A stretch of 64,000 nt of DNA from Sulfitobacter sp. 20_GPM-1509m (lineage in GTDB: Bacteria; Pseudomonadota; Alphaproteobacteria; Rhodobacterales; Rhodobacteraceae): contig NZ_JIBC01000011.1 in assembly GCF_000620505.1 (NCBI RefSeq), positions 62,001 to 126,000 on the forward strand. Direction: 5' to 3'. The position numbers were made by a program, and so were the translations under genes. The stretch's first letter is position 1. Every line of letters starts with the position of its first letter. Under the pieces are notes generated by a model. That model ran no database searches and was not told where the DNA came from. It saw only the letters and a program-made list of their open reading frames with translations. Shown piece by piece: positions 1-7,875 of the stretch.

Positions 1-1
1 T

Positions 2-1852
2 AATGTCGTTGCCATTCTAGGGCACAATGGCGGCGGGAAGACCACTTTTCTCGACTCGATCCGACTGGCTCTATATGGCCGTAGATCACTCGGTCCAAGA
101 ACCGCTCAATCGACATATGAAGATCATCTTCTAAGAAAAATCAGTGCAACCGCTTCGTCTCGTGAGGCTGCAATCACACTTTCATTTGTGAGAGTAGAGA
201 ACGGACGGGATATTTCATACGAAATTACGAGGGCTTGGTCAGCAAGAGGCAAATCAATCGTTGAAACGTTAGACCTTGTCAGGGAAGGTCAGCCGATTTC
301 CGATCTGGACCGCACTGAGTACGCCCAGTACGTAGAAGACCTTGTTCCATTTGGTCTCTCTCAACTGTTCTTCTTCGATGGAGAAAAAATTCAGGAAATT
401 GCGGATGAGGACGGCAGCGTCGGACTGCGAGATGCCATTCGATCTCTTCTCGGGTTGGACATTATTGACCAATTGCAAACTGACTTGACAGTCTACACCA
501 GCCGCAGGGCGGATCAAAAGACATCTGGCAATATAGAACGCCTACTCGCAGAAAAAGAAACTTTACAAAAAGAGCTCGCGGCAGAACAAGATCGCCGTGC
601 CGAACTACAGAGCAGGTGCGATCAAGCAGCCAGGCGCGTTGAGCGATCAGAAGCGGCATACCGTAGCGAAGGCGGCCGACATGCCCTGTCCCGCGAAGAT
701 GCCCTTGCAAGACTTCGTTTGGCCGAAGATGAGCAGGCCGAACTGAGCTCACAGTTAAAGCGCGCAGCAAACGAACTCTTGCCGCTAAGCCTAGCCCCAC
801 TCTTGGTACAACAGCTCCATCATAGGGCCAGTGAGGCGCGTCAGGGAAATCACTCGAATGCCATCCGAGATTTCGTCGATGCATTCGAGAAGCGATGCCG
901 CACCGACAGATCGAAAATGAATATTTGGTCTGACAATCACTTCGATGATCTGCGTTCGGATTTCGGCACCGATAGAGGGGGGCAGAACATACACCTCTTT
1001 GCCGAGCCTGATTGGATTCTTCAAAGACTCGGCTTGCTCTCTGACGGTCGCCAGAACCTCATGGCACAACTCGCCGCTAAATTTGACCGAAATCGGGAGC
1101 TTAGGGCCAAACTCAAGAGAGAACTGGAGGGTTTCGACACGGGACAAGCTGAAAAGGCACTTGCAGATCTGAAAGAAGCTGAGCGCACACTCGGCGGGTT
1201 AGAACGTGATCTGGAGTTCCGTGATGAAGCAATCGATCGAAAGTTGCGAGAGCTGGACACGGTTGAGCGTCGTTTCAAGCAGGAGGAAAACGCACTGAAA
1301 AAGCTAGCGCAGGAGGAGAGAGGTTCAGCTTTCGCTCTACGTGCTCAGAGCGCGCTCGCTTCTTTTGGCAGCGCATTGCTGAAGGATCGTATCAGCCGAC
1401 TGCAATCCGAATTCGTCGGATGTTTCAATCGCCTAAGTCGCAAGAAGTCCTTGGTTTCCAAAGTCGAGATCAACCCAACCGACTTTAGCGTAATCCTGAT
1501 AGGCAGTGACGGCGATACGATCGAGAAGAGCAGCCTATCAGCGGGCGAACGTCAGATATATGCGATCTCCATGCTTTGGGCGCTCGGTAAAACGAGCGGG
1601 CGTCAATTGCCGATCGTGATTGACACCCCGTTCTCGCGGCTCGACCAATCCCATCGGCTCTCGATCGTGCGAGATTATCTGCCAACGGCAAGCAACCAAG
1701 TGATCTTGCTTTGCACCGATACAGAGATGACGCCAACTCTTGCTGAGACCCTTACGCCACATATCGCCCGGACCTACAAACTGGAAGCGACGACGGACGC
1801 CAGGAGAACATCCGTATCATCAGTAAATGACCTGTACGAGGAACTCGTCTGA
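2..1852 (+). CDS. dndD: DndD, DNA phosphorothioation ATPase (5' end outside window)
   Basis: SMC/Rad50-like ATPase of the Dnd complex, which puts sulfur into the DNA backbone together with DndC and DndE. The frame is already open at base 2, so the true start lies upstream of the window. A Walker A motif (GHNGGGKT) sits at nt 20-43, the DndD-typical FFFDGEKI near nt 370-393, a charged coiled-coil middle (nt 530-1350), an ABC signature (LSAGERQ) near nt 1534 and Walker B (IVIDTPFSRLD) near nt 1612. The stop overlaps the dndE start by one base, indicating translational coupling. dndB and dndC are expected just upstream. A generic RecF/SMC protein is possible, but FFFDGE plus the downstream dndE makes DndD the clear call. 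Confidence 0.92.
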   Translation, partial: NVVAILGHNGGGKTTFLDSIRLALYGRRSLGPRTAQSTYEDHLLRKISATASSREAAITLSFVRVENGRDISYEITRAWSARGKSIVETLDLVREGQPISDLDRTEYAQYVEDLVPFGLSQLFFFDGEKIQEIADEDGSVGLRDAIRSLLGLDIIDQLQTDLTVYTSRRADQKTSGNIERLLAEKETLQKELAAEQDRRAELQSRCDQAARRVERSEAAYRSEGGRHALSREDALARLRLAEDEQAELSSQLKRAANELLPLSLAPLLVQQLHHRASEARQGNHSNAIRDFVDAFEKRCRTDRSKMNIWSDNHFDDLRSDFGTDRGGQNIHLFAEPDWILQRLGLLSDGRQNLMAQLAAKFDRNRELRAKLKRELEGFDTGQAEKALADLKEAERTLGGLERDLEFRDEAIDRKLRELDTVERRFKQEENALKKLAQEERGSAFALRAQSALASFGSALLKDRISRLQSEFVGCFNRLSRKKSLVSKVEINPTDFSVILIGSDGDTIEKSSLSAGERQIYAISMLWALGKTSGRQLPIVIDTPFSRLDQSHRLSIVRDYLPTASNQVILLCTDTEMTPTLAETLTPHIARTYKLEATTDARRTSVSSVNDLYEELV

Positions 1853-2226
1853 TGCATTTTACAAAACTCAGAGTATCCTCGGAGGCTACCGGTCGCCTGA
1901 GAATGCTGAGGCAACGCAGCGGCCTTACGCCAAACCTGTTATGCCGCATGGCGCTAACCTCATCTCTGGAGATGGGTCCAGTGGGCGGAATGGTTGCACC
2001 TGAGGAGAGTGGGCAAGAATTCAACGCGTATACTTTGTTCGGATCCGATCAACCCATTTTCCTGTCGCTTCTCTCCCTCGTTGAGACAAGCGATGAAGAC
2101 GAGCTCAACGACGAGGAGCTCATACGCCGCCTGCGGTGCCACATAGACCGCGGCATAGGTCACATCGCCATCCGCATCGACACACCTGCCGATGCAGCTA
2201 GGCTGTTGGCAGGGGAGGCCGCATGA
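1852..2226 (+). CDS. dndE: DndE, DNA phosphorothioation protein
   Basis: Small 124-aa protein of the usual DndE size. DndE is needed for phosphorothioation and has been described as binding nicked DNA. The N-terminal half (FTKLRVSSEATGRLRMLRQ, then GLTPNLLCRMAL) follows the DndE pattern of a helical segment rich in Arg/Lys, and the conserved FNAYTLFG motif is near residue 60. It starts on the last base of dndD and overlaps the next gene by four bases (ATGA), so dndD, dndE and the cysteine desulfurase form one translationally coupled operon. Confidence 0.9.
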   Translation: MHFTKLRVSSEATGRLRMLRQRSGLTPNLLCRMALTSSLEMGPVGGMVAPEESGQEFNAYTLFGSDQPIFLSLLSLVETSDEDELNDEELIRRLRCHIDRGIGHIAIRIDTPADAARLLAGEAA

Positions 2227-3395
2227 CCCGATCTACAATCTATTTGGATCACAATGCCTCTACACCTGTAGATGAAAAGGTAATCGACAAAATCGTCGCG
2301 GCGATGCGCGAGTTGCCAGCCAATCCATCTTCCGTAGACCATCGCGAGGGAGCCGCCGCCTCGGCTGCCGTTGAAGAGGCCCGTGAGCGGGTCGCGAAGG
2401 GGATAAATGCCAGGTCGGCCGACATCATCTTCGTGAGTGGTGCGACGGAGGCCAATAATTTGGCAATTGTCGGCACGATGCGAGCTCAAAACAAAACGGG
2501 CCGCACCCGGATTGTTACCATCGCAACAGAGCACCCATCGGTGCTCGAAGCAGCCAGAAATACTGGTGTCGGTAATGAGATCGTCGTGCTCCCCGTTGAC
2601 GACCAGGGACGGATCGACCTCAACTTGCTTGAGTCGGAGCTTAAAAGGGGCACAGCGCTCGTAAGCTCCATGGCCGCGAATAATGAAACAGGTGTCTGCC
2701 ATCCCCTTTCGGCAATCGGGCGGCTTTGTGAAAAGTACGGCGCACTCTTTCACTGCGACCTTACGCAACTGACGGCATACCATCCCATTGACGTCCAATC
2801 CTCTAACATTCACCTCGCGAGCCTTTCCGGGCATAAGATGTATGGCCCCAAGGGAACCGGTGCACTCTATTGTCGCCGCCGACGTCCTCACGTCGCACTA
2901 GAACCGATCCTTCGAGGCGGCGGCCAGGAGCGCGGCCTGCGCTCTGGCACTCTAAATACTTCTGGGATCGTCGGGCTGGCGGCGGCTTTCGAGCTGAGAG
3001 AACCGCGGCTGAAAATTGCCGCCAATATCGCTGATCTTCGAAACGCTTTGGAACGGCGTCTTGTCCAGGAAACGGGCGCCTTCGTAAATGGTGGCGAGGC
3101 TGATCGCTTACCCAATACTCTCAATCTATCGATTCCCGGCATCGAACCTCTTGCACTGATGAGACGGCTGAGTGGGCAGATTACTTTTTCGAGCTCCAGC
3201 GCCTGTTCGACACAGTCAGTAAAAGACTCGCATGTTCTTGAGGCTATGTTTGGCGCAAATACTGAGCGCACGAAAAGCGCATTTCGCCTCGGTCTGGGCT
3301 TTGGCACTACAAAGGATCAAGTCGAAACTGCCGCAGAACTATTTATCGAAGCGGTTTCCGGCATTCGTCAGGGCCGCGTAGGAAGTGCCGCCTAA
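2223..3395 (+). CDS. dndA: DndA/IscS-like cysteine desulfurase
   Basis: PLP-dependent class V aminotransferase-fold enzyme (390 aa) that takes sulfur from L-cysteine for the modification complex. The start YLDHNASTP is diagnostic of NifS/IscS enzymes. The Schiff-base lysine is in SGHKMYGPKG (about residue 205) and the persulfide-forming cysteine is in SSSSACS (about residue 325). It overlaps dndE by four bases. In many dnd loci dndA is divergent or replaced by a housekeeping iscS; here it is the last gene of the operon, so the cluster carries its own sulfur donor. It ends two bases from the 3' end of the convergent nuclease gene. Confidence 0.9.
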   Translation: MTRSTIYLDHNASTPVDEKVIDKIVAAMRELPANPSSVDHREGAAASAAVEEARERVAKGINARSADIIFVSGATEANNLAIVGTMRAQNKTGRTRIVTIATEHPSVLEAARNTGVGNEIVVLPVDDQGRIDLNLLESELKRGTALVSSMAANNETGVCHPLSAIGRLCEKYGALFHCDLTQLTAYHPIDVQSSNIHLASLSGHKMYGPKGTGALYCRRRRPHVALEPILRGGGQERGLRSGTLNTSGIVGLAAAFELREPRLKIAANIADLRNALERRLVQETGAFVNGGEADRLPNTLNLSIPGIEPLALMRRLSGQITFSSSSACSTQSVKDSHVLEAMFGANTERTKSAFRLGLGFGTTKDQVETAAELFIEAVSGIRQGRVGSAA

Positions 3396-3397
3396 CT

Positions 3398-5224
3398 TTA
3401 GAAATTTAAGTTGAAGATCCTCATCGCCTGCGTCCTCAAGGCCTCCTGCCGCGCTCTCGCTTGGTCGGCACCCCATTCGTCATTCTCGGCCAAGACTTGA
3501 TTGATCTGCAGGCGGGACTCCTGCAAAATCGCTCTCTTGTTATGGAAAGGTCTATTGCCCGCCCGGTTGTTCTCATCCTCGCTAAGCAATGTCAGATTTC
3601 CAAGCTTATGCAGATGAGGTAGCATCTCCACTCCCGCTTCTTCGGGGTTTTGTGGGCTGACATGCTCCAAAGTCATTGCACGAATGTCGATCGATACATT
3701 CGGGGCCATCACAGTTGGTCGGCCGTTTGCTTGGCCGTTGTACCAAGCCGACATGAACTCTGAGATGGCAAGAAGGTACTTAATCTCCTTCTTGTTCTTG
3801 TCGTAGTCCAATCCATCAAGTTGGCGCTCTAGCGCGTCAGTGGTCGCATAGCGATCCAAAAGATCTCTCAAGATTGCCTCAAAATCAGCGAGGCGATACT
3901 CGTTTGGAGTATCTCTAATCTTCGTGATCATCGGGCCAATTTTTCTATCGTATTCGGCAATCCTGGCGCGCGCCAACACCCCGTAGCGAAACGCAAACCG
4001 CTCAAGGACACACATCAAACGTTCTTGATGGTCTGCGTGAAGACTCTGGGCCGCATAGACGAGAGGGAGGATCCAGTGTTGCTTCAAGTCGCGAAGCGTG
4101 TAAGCAAGCCGATCCGACATAACCTGTGACAGGTTCAACCCGCCGCCGGCGATGTTTCCTTCAGCGAGGGCTCTGATCTTCAACATATCCACTTTGAGAG
4201 CTTCAACTCTCTGGACGAGAGCTCTGGCGTCTGCTGCTCCCAGCAGCTCACCGCTCGCGAGCTCCTCAAAGTGCATCGCCTCAAATTCAGTGGATGTGCG
4301 GGCGATATTGAAACGCCGACCCGTCCGCGCTTGGTAGGCAAGCACAAGGTAGTCATCGGGATTGGGAGCGATGCCACCTATTTCCCTCCATGCCGCAGCC
4401 AGCTGGTCTCTCTCCGCCGCTTCTAGCCTTTGACCGGCCCGCTCCATCGTGGTTGCACGAAGAAGATCGCAGTCGCTAACAGGCAGGCCTCTGTTGTTCA
4501 GAACTCTAAATATCAGGCTCGCGTGTTCGGGGGCATTTGCCTCAATGTGCACAACTTCCCAGTCCTCGAGGGCGCTCGCGTAAAACTGGTTCAGCGCGTT
4601 GAACTCACGCTCATGCGAACCCGTGGCGTCCCGGCGATCCTGAAGCATAGCGAAACATGCTTGATACGCTGCTTGAAGTAGCCGATGCGACGGAGCTGTT
4701 GTTTGCACATCATCCCCTCTCAAAAGCCCTTTGAAAACAGCATCATCGGTATCATTCAAGGTTAACGGATAGACATCCTTGGTTTCCATGAACTCTAGGT
4801 CTTTGTTCATGATGAAGCGCGTAAAAAGTGTTTCCGCCATTGTCGACAACGCCGATGCTAGCTCCGGAGAACCCTCGCGAAATAATTCGGAAGCCGAGAG
4901 GCAATGTTCGCGCAAGGACGCTACAAACAGCAAGAAAGTGGCAAAGCGCTGTTGGCCGTCAATGACTTCTCGTCTGGGTCGTACCAAGCCGCCAGGGTCT
5001 TTTGGTGAAGTGACCACTGAGCCGAAAAAATGCCGTTCGCGCTCTCCATTTATTCGTCTTTGCCAACAACGCCGCACGTCGTCAATGAACGCATCGATTT
5101 GCTCATTTTCCCATTCGTAGGCACGCTGGTAAGCGGGCACGCGAAAGAGTGTCATACCACCAAAAAGTGCGGACACAGTGGTCGGCGTAGCACGCTGGCA
5201 CAGCAGATCTGAGACTTTTTCCAT
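3398..5224 (-). CDS. GmrSD/SspE-like DUF262-DUF1524 nuclease
   Basis: 608-aa protein with an N-terminal DUF262 (ParB-like) domain and a C-terminal DUF1524 HNH-type domain, the arrangement of type IV GmrSD enzymes and of the phosphorothioate-sensing effector SspE. Visible motifs: VPAYQRAYEW near residue 32 and IDGQQR near residue 88, the DUF262 nucleotide-hydrolysis signature. Near the C-terminus come EHVSPQNP, then KLGNLTLL and NRPFHNKR, which match the DUF1524 His/Asn nuclease pattern. It is the last gene of the five-gene minus-strand operon and ends two bases from dndA. The context suggests it acts as the nuclease effector of the dnd cluster and may read phosphorothioate marks; that role is inference. 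It could instead be a stand-alone type IV enzyme. Confidence 0.85.
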   Translation of the reverse strand: MEKVSDLLCQRATPTTVSALFGGMTLFRVPAYQRAYEWENEQIDAFIDDVRRCWQRRINGERERHFFGSVVTSPKDPGGLVRPRREVIDGQQRFATFLLFVASLREHCLSASELFREGSPELASALSTMAETLFTRFIMNKDLEFMETKDVYPLTLNDTDDAVFKGLLRGDDVQTTAPSHRLLQAAYQACFAMLQDRRDATGSHEREFNALNQFYASALEDWEVVHIEANAPEHASLIFRVLNNRGLPVSDCDLLRATTMERAGQRLEAAERDQLAAAWREIGGIAPNPDDYLVLAYQARTGRRFNIARTSTEFEAMHFEELASGELLGAADARALVQRVEALKVDMLKIRALAEGNIAGGGLNLSQVMSDRLAYTLRDLKQHWILPLVYAAQSLHADHQERLMCVLERFAFRYGVLARARIAEYDRKIGPMITKIRDTPNEYRLADFEAILRDLLDRYATTDALERQLDGLDYDKNKKEIKYLLAISEFMSAWYNGQANGRPTVMAPNVSIDIRAMTLEHVSPQNPEEAGVEMLPHLHKLGNLTLLSEDENNRAGNRPFHNKRAILQESRLQINQVLAENDEWGADQARARQEALRTQAMRIFNLNF

Positions 5225-5235
5225 TTTAGATGACG

Positions 5236-5754
5236 TTATCCAATTTCACTTTTAAGTATGCCCTGATAGCGGATTAGAAAATTCGATGGGTCCGACGGCT
5301 TTGGTCCCATTCTGCTTCGGAGCAGTTCAAATCCGCCGGCGGCATAAAGATTCAAAATGTGCATGCCCTCCGCCGACAACCTCGTGGGCGAGGCAACTTG
5401 AAGCAGTTTCGAGATCGACCTCTCTAGCTGCTGTTCGGAATAGTCTTCAGAATGAAGAGCCGTTACTTCCGCATCTACCAGCAATCCTGCGATGTACTCA
5501 CGGTACGGCTCGTACTCATTGGGATAACTTGCAAGAAAGTTGGCTCCATCGAGCATTTCATTCGTACTCGTCTTTCTGCAAGAAAGACCAAGCATCAGTC
5601 CCGCATAATATGCGTCGAAAAGGATGAGTGACCCTCGAGCCGCATCTGATGACTTTGTTCGGCCAAACATCCGTTGATCGACATAATCGAAATAAATACG
5701 GGCCTCCTTGTGGAGCACAAATCCACGCGCCCGGGCATTTTGATCAATTGTCAT
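5236..5754 (-). CDS. Unknown 172-aa protein in Dnd-linked operon
   Basis: No family recognised. The product is mostly helical in appearance and soluble, with no signal peptide or membrane segment. Its start overlaps the end of the DndD-like ATPase gene by four bases and it stops 11 bases before the DUF262-DUF1524 gene, so it is co-translated with both. The position suggests an accessory or adaptor subunit of the same machine. Comparison with DptG/DndG and with the small Pbe subunits would be the natural first test. Confidence 0.7.
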   Translation of the reverse strand: MTIDQNARARGFVLHKEARIYFDYVDQRMFGRTKSSDAARGSLILFDAYYAGLMLGLSCRKTSTNEMLDGANFLASYPNEYEPYREYIAGLLVDAEVTALHSEDYSEQQLERSISKLLQVASPTRLSAEGMHILNLYAAGGFELLRSRMGPKPSDPSNFLIRYQGILKSEIG

Positions 5755-7691
5755 GCCGATGTTCTCCCGCTTTGGAATTGGAAGAATGCGCTCTTGCTGT
5801 CATCTATTTTTACGGATCCGTCCGACTGATCGATTGAAGCTGTTATAAATTGGGTGTCCGCCCGCCCTTCAAAAGAATCGGCAAAGCCCTCACGCTCACT
5901 CGAAATGACAAAAATGATGAGTTGGTCAAAGATCTTCGGGATCAATGCGCCAACGTTCTTCCGCAAAACCAAGTCTAAGGAGACGGCCGGAGAGTCGACA
6001 ATGAAGGGAAGCCGCGCTGGCGCTTCCGCTAGGAGAGCGGTCAAAAACGCATAGCAAACCGCGAGCTTTTGCCCTTCACTCGCACTATCTTTTGGGAGGT
6101 TTTCTTCATTAACAAGATGAAGGCGGCCGTCGATCCTGGACACGCGGATGATCTCATTGTCCAGAATCTTTTCCAGCTGAACGTTTGTTCGATCTTTGAC
6201 GAACACTTGAAGCCGTTCTTTGGAGAGCTTCCGCGCGCGCCTCGCTGCAAGGATCAGTTTGTCTGCAGCCGTAAAGTAGCGATTATTCTCGCTGGCTGTT
6301 TCGTATGCTTTCCTGCGCTCTCTTTCCATTTCTCGGCAAGCGGGAAGGTTTCGCTTCCAATCGGCCTCATCAAGCGAAATAGGTACATCTGTCAGGAAGC
6401 GTAGCGCTTGATCTTTTCTCGCCTTTTCGGCCAGAAGCTCCCCTTTTTCAGATGTGAGCCTCTCTACTTCCTCCATGCCAGCTTGCGCTTTCTCGATATC
6501 CAGGCGCGCCCGTTCCTGTGCGACCGAGGTCAGCCGATCTTCGGCATCACTCAGGTCTTCGGTCACCTCGGAGAAGGAGCGCCGATCGACACTGTCCGTA
6601 AGCTTGTAACGGATATCGTTGATGACACTTACTTGTTCGTCACCCAGATGGTCGTCAGCATGCGAAAGGATATGGCTCCGCTTCTCGTCATCCAAATCAA
6701 CGCCGCAAACGCACCTATCTTGTACTGCAAGATCTTCAAAAAAGGATCTAGAGGATCTCGGCAACCTTTTTTCTCTAAGCGTTTCACTCAACGTATTTAG
6801 TCTCGCAGCAACAAAACTGTGGAGACTTAATGGCGACCGAAAGCTCGAAATCGCGCTGCTGGAATATTTTGCGATATCACTACTCGCTGCCCGACTTCGA
6901 TCATCAATATCCTTTTGCCTATCCTGAAACTCCTCATTCTCGTAACCCAACTCACGACATCGGTCATCGATTTCGTCTACTCTTCCGTCAATTTTATCGA
7001 GAGCTCGATCAAGAGACACTTTTTCCTGATTTAGTTTAGCAAGAACTTCCTTCGCTTCGGTGTACTCTCGCTCCAGGCGATTTACAGCCGCCTGTTCAGA
7101 AGCCGTGGTTACATCCCTGTTTCTCTTCTTTCGATTACCTTTAAGCGTCTCTATTCGAGCGACAAGGTCGTCAAAAGAATCAGTTCTGTATAGCGCCTCA
7201 ATCGCCTTGTCCGCGGCAGCGGCACCGTCTTTAAGCATATCTTTTGCAAGCTCACCATCGAAGACGAACAGATCAATACTTCGACTCAAAGCTGAGGCTA
7301 AAGCCGGGTCAATCGAGTTTAGGAGGTGTCCAGATTGCTTACCGCTCTGGACGGTTGTTGTGTAGAGATAGTGACGCCCCATCTCAAAATCGAAATCAAT
7401 CCGGAACGTCAACCTTTCTCCGTAAACCGACAGAACGAGCTCGAAATATCCTTCCTTAGTCGTTCGGTCAGCCTGCAACGCGGCAATCGAAAGTGATTGA
7501 TCCAACCGGCCTGTTAGAGCCGACCGCAGAAGCGCCATCGTCGTGGTTTTACCCGTTCCGTTTGGCATTTGCAGGAGGACGTGACTGTATTTATCCGGAT
7601 CAAGAGTGACACTGGCATCGCGCAAATAGCCGCGCAGCCCCTTTGCGTTCCAACCTAGAACAAGAACGTTATTACTTGTCACGTTGAGCAT
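5751..7691 (-). CDS. DndD-like SMC/Rad50-type ATPase of the effector operon
   Basis: 646-aa ATPase with a split nucleotide-binding domain. Walker A (MPNGTGKTT) lies at residues 42-50, a long coiled-coil region fills the middle, and the C-terminal half has a signature-like ASEGQKL followed by Walker B (LPFIVDSPAVSLD). Two details link it to DndD: LFVFDGELAKDML (about residue 140) parallels the DndD FFFDGEKI motif, and the overall length is similar. Mid-protein CVCG could be part of a zinc-binding hinge. It overlaps the 67-aa gene by 20 bases and the 172-aa gene by four. It is probably the motor of the restriction module rather than the modification ATPase, since a complete DndD is already encoded opposite. 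Confidence 0.8.
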   Translation of the reverse strand: MLNVTSNNVLVLGWNAKGLRGYLRDASVTLDPDKYSHVLLQMPNGTGKTTTMALLRSALTGRLDQSLSIAALQADRTTKEGYFELVLSVYGERLTFRIDFDFEMGRHYLYTTTVQSGKQSGHLLNSIDPALASALSRSIDLFVFDGELAKDMLKDGAAAADKAIEALYRTDSFDDLVARIETLKGNRKKRNRDVTTASEQAAVNRLEREYTEAKEVLAKLNQEKVSLDRALDKIDGRVDEIDDRCRELGYENEEFQDRQKDIDDRSRAASSDIAKYSSSAISSFRSPLSLHSFVAARLNTLSETLREKRLPRSSRSFFEDLAVQDRCVCGVDLDDEKRSHILSHADDHLGDEQVSVINDIRYKLTDSVDRRSFSEVTEDLSDAEDRLTSVAQERARLDIEKAQAGMEEVERLTSEKGELLAEKARKDQALRFLTDVPISLDEADWKRNLPACREMERERRKAYETASENNRYFTAADKLILAARRARKLSKERLQVFVKDRTNVQLEKILDNEIIRVSRIDGRLHLVNEENLPKDSASEGQKLAVCYAFLTALLAEAPARLPFIVDSPAVSLDLVLRKNVGALIPKIFDQLIIFVISSEREGFADSFEGRADTQFITASIDQSDGSVKIDDSKSAFFQFQSGRTSA

Positions 7692-7875
7692 CCTCGTCGA
7701 GGATAATTTCTATTGTATCCTCAATCCTATGTGGTGGAGGCAAAGCTTCTAATGTGGCCTTCAGCAGTCGCTCAGTGGACTGCTGAACCGAAGTGCTGTG
7801 AGAAACTTTCTTGGAAGCTTCTGCGATAGCAGCTGCAATTTCTTGTGCAGCCGTGGTCTGATCCTGATCATTCAT
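7672..7875 (-). CDS. Small 67-aa acidic protein between helicase and ATPase genes
   Basis: No known family. The N-terminal half is Ala/Gln/Ser-rich and helical; the C-terminal half is acidic (RIEDTIEIILDEDAQRDK). It overlaps the helicase gene by four bases (ATGA) and the ATPase gene by 20 bases, the kind of tight coupling seen for obligate small subunits. A purely spurious frame is unlikely because both junctions are translationally coupled. Function unknown; a linker between helicase and ATPase is one possibility. Confidence 0.6.
   Translation of the reverse strand: MNDQDQTTAAQEIAAAIAEASKKVSHSTSVQQSTERLLKATLEALPPPHRIEDTIEIILDEDAQRDK

Noticed and set aside
462-884. Long minus-strand frame opposite dndD
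   Set aside because: It lies wholly inside the well-supported dndD frame and has no domain or ribosome-binding site.
3398-5224. Naming the DUF262-DUF1524 protein SspE
   Set aside because: No sspABCD genes are visible and the locus is dnd-type; shared domains alone do not establish orthology.
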